Shown here: piece by piece, positions 1 to 5,609 of the stretch
Layout: every line of letters begins with the position of its first letter
How positions within the stretch are numbered: the first letter of the stretch is position 1
Assembly (NCBI GenBank): GCA_002085385.1
Contig: NATO01000078.1
Coordinates: 1-6,555, forward strand
Direction of reading: 5' to 3'
Length of the DNA: 6,555 nt
Source: a candidate division Zixibacteria bacterium 4484_93
GTDB lineage: Bacteria; UBP14; UBA6098; 4484-93
Translations under genes and position numbers: made by a program
Notes under the pieces: model-generated
Seen by the model: only the letters and a program-made list of their open reading frames with translations
Databases searched by the model: none
Told to the model about the DNA's origin: nothing

Positions 1-974
1 AATCGGCTCAGATTCTCTCGAAGCTCGAGCAGTCCCCGATAGTCTGTTTTGTATTTTTCCATAAGTCTCTGGAGGAAGGAGAGCCTCAATCTCATCTCAT
101 CGAGTTTCTCCTGGTTAAACTCAATGGACAGAGCCGCTTCCCGCAGCGAGCGTGCGAGCTCCCCGGATACTGTCGTAAGCTCATTCGAGAGCGAGGCAAT
201 CTCCTGAAACCTTCTGTCCAATCTGGTGAGTTTCTCTGATGCCTGCAGTATCCGATTCGATGGAATGGAGTCAATGATCGAGCGGAGCTCCTCGAGTAGC
301 GAGCTTATCCTCTCGATATTTTCCATTCCCGAAATGTTGTTCTGAATCTCCTCCAGTTCCCCTTCTTTTATATCGGCATCGGTAAGCTCGTTCAGCTGGA
401 ATTCTTTCAATTCCCTAAGCCGTTTGTTTTCTTCTTCCTTCTGCTTCAGAGCTTTGAGCATTACCTCTTTCTGTCTGATATCGTTCAAAAGAGATGAGAA
501 CTCATCCACCTGCTCTTTTATTCCGACATATCTGTCGAAGAGCTCCTGCTGGTGTCTTGTTTTGAGGAGCGACTGATGCTCGTGCTGTCCATGGATATCA
601 ATAAGAGCCTCACCGACACTTGATACCGTATCGAGGGTTGTTGGACTGCCGTTAATACTTGTGCCTCCTCTTCCCGTGTGGGCAATCCTGCGACTGATGA
701 TAACTGTTTCTTTCCCTGGTATGCCGAACGGTTCAAGCTCTATTCCCTCGAGCTGGGAGAACTCTACCCTTACCTCACTGAAATCCCTGCCCGTTTTTAT
801 TACCTCTTTTGGCTTGCGTTCACCCAGAACAAACTCTAAGGCACCGATGATGAGCGATTTTCCTGCTCCTGTTTCACCTGTCAGAAGGTTCAAGCCGGGT
901 GAGAACTCCAGATTGAGCTCATCTATTATCCCATAGTTTCTGATGGTAAGCCTTTTTATAAATCCTGCTTTCAT
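1..974 (-). CDS. recN: DNA repair protein RecN, N-terminal part (partial, cut by window edge)
   Basis: RecN is an SMC-like ATPase of the cytoplasm that acts early in double-strand break repair. The frame is open from the ATG at 974-972 to the left edge, giving 324 codons; the usual family length is about 550-570, so the C-terminal coiled-coil arm, signature motif and Walker B are outside the window. The N terminus has the ABC head: strand 'IKRLTIRNYGIIDELNLEF', then Walker A GETGAGKS at residues 33-40. The RecN-typical block 'INGSPTTLDTV' starts at residue 107, followed by the Q-loop block 'DIHGQHEHQSLL' at residues 126-137, which separates RecN from SMC and RecF. From about residue 145 it becomes a charged heptad-like coiled coil, with the family's 'FQLNEL' segment before the acidic 'DIKEGELEEIQ'. 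The N terminus is a few residues longer than typical RecN starts, but no better ATG exists. No Shine-Dalgarno sequence precedes it. It is divergent from the hydrolase gene. The identity is very secure. Confidence 0.96.
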   Translation of the reverse strand, partial: MKAGFIKRLTIRNYGIIDELNLEFSPGLNLLTGETGAGKSLIIGALEFVLGERKPKEVIKTGRDFSEVRVEFSQLEGIELEPFGIPGKETVIISRRIAHTGRGGTSINGSPTTLDTVSSVGEALIDIHGQHEHQSLLKTRHQQELFDRYVGIKEQVDEFSSLLNDIRQKEVMLKALKQKEEENKRLRELKEFQLNELTDADIKEGELEEIQNNISGMENIERISSLLEELRSIIDSIPSNRILQASEKLTRLDRRFQEIASLSNELTTVSGELARSLREAALSIEFNQEKLDEMRLRLSFLQRLMEKYKTDYRGLLELRENLSR

Positions 975-981
975 ACTTATC

Positions 982-1010
982 AATATAACAGAAGAGATAA
1001 TAAGTTGCAA
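982..1010 (-). promoter_or_regulatory. Candidate sigma-70 promoter for recN, placed for a leaderless transcript
   Basis: On the minus strand, TTGCAA (1005-1010) and TATATT (982-987) are separated by exactly 17 bases. Transcription would start around 975, next to the recN ATG at 974, so the mRNA would have no leader, in keeping with the missing Shine-Dalgarno sequence. I found no clear LexA box here. The call is by consensus matching only. Confidence 0.45.
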
Positions 1011-1023
1011 GGGCAAATTCATA

Positions 1024-1051
1024 TTGACAAAGAGGGGGCACTCTTTAGATT
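1024..1051 (+). promoter_or_regulatory. Candidate promoter for the hydrolase-DUF401 operon
   Basis: A perfect TTGACA -35 box (1024-1029) is followed after 16 bases by TAGATT (1046-1051), a 4/6 match to TATAAT. The expected start lies near 1058-1060, directly before the ATG at 1061, so this transcript would also be nearly leaderless. No Shine-Dalgarno sequence is present in the 12 bases between the upstream in-frame TAG (1046-1048) and the ATG. The -10 box is weak, so the exact start is uncertain. Confidence 0.45.
1029..1046. promoter_or_regulatory. Small perfect dyad in the promoter spacer, possible operator
   Basis: AAAGAG (1029-1034) and CTCTTT (1041-1046) form a perfect 6-bp inverted repeat around a GGGGCA centre. 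The dyad centre coincides with the middle of the spacer between the -35 and -10 boxes of the hydrolase promoter, and its arms touch both boxes. That position would suit a repressor or a spacer-binding regulator. A dyad this short can arise by chance, so this is only a candidate. Confidence 0.25.
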
Positions 1052-1060
1052 AGAAAAACT

Positions 1061-1798
1061 ATGAGCAGGATAACCTTTATAGGACATGCGAGCTTTTTGA
1101 TAGAATACAGGGGTCTCCTTTTTGTGACCGACCCACAGTTTGCAAACAGACTTACACTCTTCCGGCGGCACAGGAAGGCGCATCCACCAGATAAGCCTGT
1201 CGATGCTGTTCTCGTTTCCCATTCACACATCGACCATCTCGAAAAGGGAAGTCTTCTTTCTCTTTCCGGTTCACCTGTTGTCTTTGCACCGCGGTATTCC
1301 GGGAAGGTTCTGAAGATGTGGGGCATTAAAAATAGGGTTCTTGTCGAGCCGGGGAAACAGTTTCTGTTTAAGGGAGTGGAGATTTATCCCTTTTCTGTCC
1401 GCCACGGGGAGCATAGATTGTTATCCTTCCTGCGGCTTGATGAGGCTGTCGGGTATGTAATAGGCAAGAAGATTCTCTTTATCGGGGACACGGGCTACTT
1501 CGACCTGTCGTATCTCAAGCAGATGTTTAACCTGACAGTTGCCATCATCCCGATAGGAGGTGGAGCTCCGTATTTTATTTACAGGCGTGTTCATATGGAC
1601 TCGCGGGAGGCTCTTTCGATGTTCGATGATGTCGGGGCAAAATACATAGTGCCGTCTCACTGGGGGTCATTCATTGTCGGGCTGGAACATCCGGATAGAC
1701 CAATCTGGGAACTTCGGCGGGAACTGGAATCCCGCCCGGATATGCAAAAGAGGGTGAAAATACTCGATAACGGTGAGAGCCTCTCTCTGGAGGATTGA
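1061..1798 (+). CDS. UlaG/NAPE-PLD-like metallo-beta-lactamase-fold hydrolase
   Basis: A 245-residue cytoplasmic metallohydrolase with no signal peptide. The start is fixed by an in-frame TAG 12 bases upstream, and the protein begins directly with the first strand, 'ITFIGHASFLIEY', followed by 'FVTDP' (residues 21-25). The binuclear metal site is complete: HSHIDH at 54-59 (H54, H56, D58, H59), probable H115, D143 in 'FIGDTGYF', and H200 in 'PSHWGSF'. The segment 'IPIGGGAP', followed by H178 in 'VHMDSREAL', aligns by eye with the 'IPIGAYEP...QHVNPEEAV' region of N-acylphosphatidylethanolamine phospholipase D, so this subgroup (Lactamase_B_2) fits better than RNase Z or glyoxalase II. Family members cleave phosphodiesters or lactones; the substrate here cannot be told. 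It overlaps the next gene by one base (TGATG), so the two are very likely co-translated. No truncation is seen. Confidence 0.9.
   Translation: MSRITFIGHASFLIEYRGLLFVTDPQFANRLTLFRRHRKAHPPDKPVDAVLVSHSHIDHLEKGSLLSLSGSPVVFAPRYSGKVLKMWGIKNRVLVEPGKQFLFKGVEIYPFSVRHGEHRLLSFLRLDEAVGYVIGKKILFIGDTGYFDLSYLKQMFNLTVAIIPIGGGAPYFIYRRVHMDSREALSMFDDVGAKYIVPSHWGSFIVGLEHPDRPIWELRRELESRPDMQKRVKILDNGESLSLED
1789..1793 (+). promoter_or_regulatory. Ribosome binding site GGAGG that decides the DUF401 start
   Basis: GGAGG lies inside the last codons of the hydrolase gene, 4 bases before the ATG at 1798. The in-frame TTG at 1795 would leave only 1 base of spacing, so the ATG is preferred. Confidence 0.7.
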
Positions 1799-3009
1799 TG
1801 CTCCTTCTTCTTAAAATTGCTATTTTAGCTATTATTTTTATCATCCTTATAAGGCTGAAACTATCTATTGGGTTTTCATTTCTGGTGTTAAGCTTTCTCT
1901 GGGCTCTTTTTTTCTCGATGCCTTTAGCCAACTTCTCCAAAAGCGTCTTTCTGGCGGTTTTCTCCTTTTCCACCGTCAGGTTGTATATTATAGTTTATCT
2001 TATTGCTCTTATCGGAATAATGCTCAAGCAGACAGGTGAAGCGGATGCGGTAGCCGACTCTGTTTCGCGACTTTTTCGTGAGCCAAGACCTGCTGTTACC
2101 ATTCTTCCTGCTGTTATCGGGCTTCTGCCGATGCCTGGGGGAGCGATGTTCTCTGCACCACTTTTTGAAAAGAGTGCGGCCGTTTTTTCTCTCCCGCCGG
2201 AGAAGAAACTCGTTATAAATTATTGGTTCAGGCATCTCTGGGAATATTGCTGGCCGCTTTACCCGGGGCTTATCGTCGCCTCCGAGATGCTCGATGTCCC
2301 GATAACCCGTCTGATGGCTTCCCAGTTCCCCTTTACCCTTTTTATGATACTTCTTGGGCTTCTGTTTTTTATCCTGCCACTTCCGAGGATAATGGCAGAG
2401 AGAGACAGAAAAATTAGTTTCCGTGATATTCTTAATTTTATCCTCCGGCTCTGGTTTATCTGGATGATAGTTATATGCTCTGTTGTTGGAGGTGTCGACC
2501 TCGCCGTTGCACTTGCTCTTATATCCCTCGTTTTTCTCGTTATGCTTCTTCTCCGCAAGGCTCTCTCATCGAAATTGCTTTTGTCCTTTCTCAAGGATGC
2601 TTTCTCGTTCAAGATACTCGTTCTGGTCTTTTCCGTTATGGTGTTCAAGCAGGTCATCGAGGGTTCGGGTGCGCTTGACAGTCTGCCAGATGTTCTTTCT
2701 GCCCTCGGGCTTCCTGTGGTCTTTATCCTGTTTGTTATACCGTTTTCCCTCGGCCTTATGACCGGTGTGAATTTCGCCTATATCGGGATAAGCTTCGCCA
2801 TTGTTCTGCCGATTATATCGGGGAATCTGACGCTGGTTGCCTTTGTCTATTCGAGCGGGTTCGCAGGGGTGCTTCTGTCACCTGTTCATCTCTGCCTCGC
2901 CTTGAGCAAGATATACTTTGACGCGGACTGGGGAAAGGTATATAAGCTCCTATTTCTGCCCGTTTTGCTCCTTATTGTTTTTTCCTTTATTTTCCTTCTG
3001 GTGCGTTAA
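1798..3009 (+). CDS. DUF401-family integral membrane protein, probable transporter
   Basis: A 403-residue inner-membrane protein with roughly 11-13 hydrophobic segments (about 2-20, 22-42, 54-78, 100-122, 150-165, 176-196, 212-230, 232-252, 268-288, 296-315, 318-340, 343-362 and 382-402). Recognisable DUF401 (PF04165/TIGR00529-type) motifs are 'LLPMPGGAMFSAPL' at 109-122, 'RHLWEYCWPLYPGLI' at 145-159, and in the second half 'GLMTGVNFAYIGISF' at 319-333 and 'GFAGVLLSPVHLCL' at 354-367. The two Gly-rich, Ser-Pro/Ala-Pro motifs sit in opposite halves, as in ion-transporter-superfamily carriers with re-entrant loops. From memory the family is grouped there; no substrate is known. The start is the ATG in the TGATG overlap with the hydrolase, supported by GGAGG. 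The gene appears to be transcribed only from the hydrolase promoter. No terminator with a plus-strand U-tract follows it. Confidence 0.85.
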   Translation: MLLLLKIAILAIIFIILIRLKLSIGFSFLVLSFLWALFFSMPLANFSKSVFLAVFSFSTVRLYIIVYLIALIGIMLKQTGEADAVADSVSRLFREPRPAVTILPAVIGLLPMPGGAMFSAPLFEKSAAVFSLPPEKKLVINYWFRHLWEYCWPLYPGLIVASEMLDVPITRLMASQFPFTLFMILLGLLFFILPLPRIMAERDRKISFRDILNFILRLWFIWMIVICSVVGGVDLAVALALISLVFLVMLLLRKALSSKLLLSFLKDAFSFKILVLVFSVMVFKQVIEGSGALDSLPDVLSALGLPVVFILFVIPFSLGLMTGVNFAYIGISFAIVLPIISGNLTLVAFVYSSGFAGVLLSPVHLCLALSKIYFDADWGKVYKLLFLPVLLLIVFSFIFLLVR

Positions 3010-3035
3010 AAAAACCCCCGGAGTCTTTCCGGGGG
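3008..3035 (-). terminator. Intrinsic terminator of the surface-protein gene
   Basis: CCCCCGGA (3015-3022) pairs with TCCGGGGG (3028-3035) around a GTCTT loop, an 8-bp GC-rich stem. The plus strand has seven A's just before it (3008-3014), so on the minus strand the hairpin is followed by a run of U's. It therefore terminates the minus-strand gene ending at 3063. On the plus strand no U-tract follows. The U-tract reaches into the stop codon of the convergent DUF401 gene. Confidence 0.9.
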
Positions 3036-3062
3036 CTATCGTATGAACAGATGATAAGAAGA

Positions 3063-5513
3063 CTACTTCAGAAGCAACATCTTGCTCATCTTTGTGAAGT
3101 TGTCTGTATGCAGCCGATAGAAATATGTTCCAGAGGGTAGAGGTTTCCCGGTGTCGTCCGTTCCATCCCAGGTGACAGAAAACCTCCCAGCCGGAAGCCT
3201 TTTGTCCACAATTGTAGTTACCTTCTCGCCGAGTATGTTGAATAGCTCAATGGTTACATTATCCTCTTTCGGCAGGTCGAATCTTATCTTTGTCTGTGGA
3301 TTGAACGGGTTCGGGAAGTTCTGATAGAGTGCATACTGCTTCGGTGTATTTCCCAGCTCAACTGTGATGCCGGAGCCGATGTATATCTTTGCTCGAATGA
3401 GCAGGTCGATGTCGTTTACCGGGTCGATATAGTAGTCCTCGAAGTTAGCCCATCCTGCTCCGCCGGGATTGACCCAGGAGTGATGGTCGTGTGGTGTGCT
3501 CATATCGGCACCGATATATATTCCATAGTGCCCTGTCTCCGGTAGAACCGCAGCAACATAGAAATCCTCATCGGCAGGCAGGTCCAAAGGAGCGGGGAAT
3601 GTGTAACCTACCCAAACACCTGCACTATCGGGCTCAAGACGAACAGGGGTTATAAGCTCCATATCGGGACCGTCTGCGTCGGAGTATATCTGAACATCGA
3701 ACGGCACTGTTGTCATAACATAATAGGATACCTCCGTAAGCCTGACAGTGTCCACCGCTCCAGGAGTGAATCCAACGGCAAAAGCAGAGCCCTCTGTCGT
3801 GTCGGTGAACCAGTATGAGAATGGTCCGTATGTTGTTCCTCCGGCAGTAACATAGAATGTGTCTATCATACCATCATCGTAGCCGAGGTTTCTCACACTC
3901 GCCTCGGGCACGGTGAAATCGAACCAGAGAGAGTCGTTCGCCGTGTTCTCATCGCTGGTGAGTCCGGTATAGACGAGGCAGGAATAGTCTCCCGCCACCG
4001 TCGGTCGCCAGGTGAATGTCTTGTATTCAAACCCGCCAGCAGCGATATTTGCCCATGGGGCAAGAGCTCCATGTCCCATATCGTTCATCTCGTCATCGAA
4101 GATGTAGTAGAATGCAGGCACGCCGGATACATCGTCGAGCCCCTCGTTGATGAGCATAGCGGTAAAGTTGATATCGACATTGAGGATTATCGGTGTTGTT
4201 GCGATATACCCAACGCCGACATCCCTGTGCAATCCGCGATATGTATAGACTGTCACATCGTCTATGTAAAGCCCACCGCCTATGGTATCGGGGTCGGAGT
4301 TTATGTTCCAGCGGAGCCTTATCGTTTCCCCTGCGAATTCTGTCAGCTCGAGCCTGAATGGGCTGCCATCGCTCCAGTTCCTCGCAAGGACAGAATCCTC
4401 TTCCATAAGAGACCAGCCCTCGGCATAGCTGTCGCGAGCCCAGTCGAGGATAAGAGGTGTCCAGGTGATACCGTCATCGTTTGTGGCATAGACAAGGTAA
4501 TCATCATCAAGGTATCCATCTTCGTCGCTGTCAACATCGGGCAGGTCGGCATAAACATAGAAACTAACAAATGTAAGTGAATCTGTTCCACCAGGTATCC
4601 TGATGGGTGGTGATACAAGCGATATGTCGGCGTAAGGGTCGGCATAAGCCACGAACGAGTGTGTCGGCGAGAAGCTCTCATCCTCGGTCGTAACCCAGTG
4701 GTATGGATGAGCGTTCCTGCCTACCATCTGTGCCTCGCCAGTATCCCCCGCATTATCGGAGAAGACTATTCCACCATCCCCTGTCGATACGAGGATGTTA
4801 TCCACGATGAGCCCAAACATATCAGGGTCCCAGGAGCCTGCTCCCTCATTGTGGTTGATGGTGCAGTATGCCGGGTCGGAGGCAAACACTATCGCAATCT
4901 TTACATCCATCCCGGCATAGCTACTTATATCGAACACAGGAGAAACCCAGCCATCGCTTGCTCCGCCAAAGGCTGGGATATTACTGCCCTCAGCATTTAT
5001 GCCGAAAGCGTAGAAACTCGTTCCGTCGTATCCACCGTCGGGAACAATAACCGTCCAGCTGTCTCCGCCATCGGTCGATATTCTGACATTCCAGCCATCC
5101 CAACCATCGTAAGCCTCTCCTCCGATGGTATCAGGTGCCTCCATTGGCTCCTCGCAGTTGTAGCTCGCCTGAAAAGAAAGGGTTACTTCGCCAGCCCCAC
5201 TGGGAAGGGAGATAACTGGACTTTCGAGATACTGTAACCAGCGGTTGTCATAACCCTCTACATCCTCGAGTCCGCACCAGTAAGAATTCCCCTCATAGGC
5301 GCCAAAGTCAGATGTGTGCCAGTAGACGGTGTCTATGTTCGGGTAGAATGCGAACTCATCCGTTCCGGACTCCATATCGAAAAAAGCAACGGTGTCGATA
5401 TCCATATCCAAAGCAACCGCTTTCTCGGTGTGAGGTAGAGTCGGCGAGATGTTCCCTGCCATCGCTACCCCGCAGAACAGGATAATCAGGAAACAAACGA
5501 AAAATGCCCTCAT
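3063..5513 (-). CDS. Secreted multi-module beta-rich surface protein with C-terminal T9SS/FlgD-like sorting module
   Basis: 816 residues. A signal peptide (basic MR start, hydrophobic core 4-17, likely cleavage after AMA at 17-19) marks export; C14 is preceded by F, so this is not a lipobox. The modules as I read them are: two MAM/immune-inhibitor-A-like jelly-roll modules at about 43-243 and 250-425, each with 'ISTDGGDSW'/'ATNDDGITW' and ending in 'GLIVDNILV'/'GLYIDDVTV'; a CARDB-like module at about 428-535 ('INEGLDDVSGVPAFYY'); another beta module at about 540-711, ending in 'DIDLLIRAKI'; and 727-816, with 'YQNFPNPFNPQTKI', 'LFNILGEKV' and 'PSGTYFYRL', the FlgD-Ig-like / T9SS type A sorting domain. 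DVDSDEDG (326-333) resembles a calcium-binding loop. No catalytic module is evident, so an adhesin, coat or matrix role is inferred. Residues 32-708 contain only two lysines and are very acidic. It has a strong promoter, an AGGAGG site and its own terminator, so it is monocistronic and probably abundant. Confidence 0.88.
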   Translation of the reverse strand: MRAFFVCFLIILFCGVAMAGNISPTLPHTEKAVALDMDIDTVAFFDMESGTDEFAFYPNIDTVYWHTSDFGAYEGNSYWCGLEDVEGYDNRWLQYLESPVISLPSGAGEVTLSFQASYNCEEPMEAPDTIGGEAYDGWDGWNVRISTDGGDSWTVIVPDGGYDGTSFYAFGINAEGSNIPAFGGASDGWVSPVFDISSYAGMDVKIAIVFASDPAYCTINHNEGAGSWDPDMFGLIVDNILVSTGDGGIVFSDNAGDTGEAQMVGRNAHPYHWVTTEDESFSPTHSFVAYADPYADISLVSPPIRIPGGTDSLTFVSFYVYADLPDVDSDEDGYLDDDYLVYATNDDGITWTPLILDWARDSYAEGWSLMEEDSVLARNWSDGSPFRLELTEFAGETIRLRWNINSDPDTIGGGLYIDDVTVYTYRGLHRDVGVGYIATTPIILNVDINFTAMLINEGLDDVSGVPAFYYIFDDEMNDMGHGALAPWANIAAGGFEYKTFTWRPTVAGDYSCLVYTGLTSDENTANDSLWFDFTVPEASVRNLGYDDGMIDTFYVTAGGTTYGPFSYWFTDTTEGSAFAVGFTPGAVDTVRLTEVSYYVMTTVPFDVQIYSDADGPDMELITPVRLEPDSAGVWVGYTFPAPLDLPADEDFYVAAVLPETGHYGIYIGADMSTPHDHHSWVNPGGAGWANFEDYYIDPVNDIDLLIRAKIYIGSGITVELGNTPKQYALYQNFPNPFNPQTKIRFDLPKEDNVTIELFNILGEKVTTIVDKRLPAGRFSVTWDGTDDTGKPLPSGTYFYRLHTDNFTKMSKMLLLK

Positions 5514-5520
5514 CGTTATT

Positions 5521-5526
5521 CCTCCT
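5521..5526 (-). promoter_or_regulatory. Strong ribosome binding site of the surface-protein gene
   Basis: On the minus strand AGGAGG, preceded by a run of A's, lies 7 bases before the ATG at 5513. This near-ideal site confirms the start and contrasts with the missing sites of recN and the hydrolase. Confidence 0.85.
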
Positions 5527-5533
5527 TTTTAGG

Positions 5534-5562
5534 TTGAAATTCATTCACTAATTTTATATTAT
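5534..5562 (+). promoter_or_regulatory. Candidate promoter of the metal-exporter gene, overlapping the divergent one
   Basis: TTGAAA (5534-5539) and TATTAT (5557-5562) are separated by 17 bases and each match consensus at 5 of 6 positions. The expected start is near 5569, giving a leader of about 41 bases. This is too short for a yybP-ykoY manganese riboswitch. The -10 box shares five bases with the minus-strand -10 box, so polymerase can probably bind in only one direction at a time. Confidence 0.6.
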
Positions 5563-5586
5563 ATATCTTTTCTCTCGGACTGTCAA
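5558..5586 (-). promoter_or_regulatory. Perfect-consensus sigma-70 promoter of the surface-protein gene
   Basis: On the minus strand TTGACA (5581-5586) and TATAAT (5558-5563) match consensus at 12 of 12 positions with a 17-base spacer. Transcription is expected to start near 5551, giving a leader of about 38 bases before the ATG at 5513. The -10 bases overlap those of the divergent plus-strand promoter. Confidence 0.85.
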
Positions 5587-5600
5587 GCAATTTCTGGAAA

Positions 5601-5606
5601 GGGGAG
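5601..5606 (+). promoter_or_regulatory. Ribosome binding site of the metal-exporter gene
   Basis: GGGGAG within AAAGGGGAG, 3 bases before the ATG at 5610. The spacing is short, though pairing by the upstream AAGG part would give a more usual distance. It supports this start, and no better upstream start is seen. Confidence 0.5.
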
Positions 5607-5609
5607 AAT

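Noticed and set aside
661..936. Plus-strand open frame of 91 codons over the recN start
   Set aside because: It is antisense to the Walker A and Q-loop region of recN, which is clearly the coding strand.
975..1010. Possible LexA/SOS box upstream of recN
   Set aside because: CTGT occurs on the minus strand just before the -10 box, but no ACAG follows at the right distance, and no GAAC-N4-GTTC type box is present.
1061..1798. RNase Z, glyoxalase II or class B beta-lactamase as identity of the hydrolase
   Set aside because: The spacing after HSHIDH and the 'IPIGGGAP', 'VHMDSREAL' and 'PSHWGSF' blocks match the UlaG/NAPE-PLD type; RNase Z exosite features and a signal peptide are missing.
4071..4580. 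Plus-strand open frame of 169 codons inside the surface-protein gene
   Set aside because: It lies fully antisense to a convincing coding gene, has no ribosome site, no hydrophobic or domain pattern I recognise, and an unusual Val/Ile/Cys-rich composition typical of antisense reading of Asp/Tyr/Gly-rich proteins.
4659..5237. Plus-strand open frame of 192 codons inside the surface-protein gene
   Set aside because: Same reasoning: a shadow of the minus-strand gene with no ribosome site or family motif.
5427..5513. Lipoprotein signal at C14 of the surface protein
   Set aside because: The residue before the cysteine is Phe, which does not fit a lipobox; AMA cleavage at 17-19 fits signal peptidase I better.
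5514..5609. yybP-ykoY manganese riboswitch before the exporter
   Set aside because: The predicted plus-strand leader is only about 41 bases, too short for that element, and no suitable stem series is visible.
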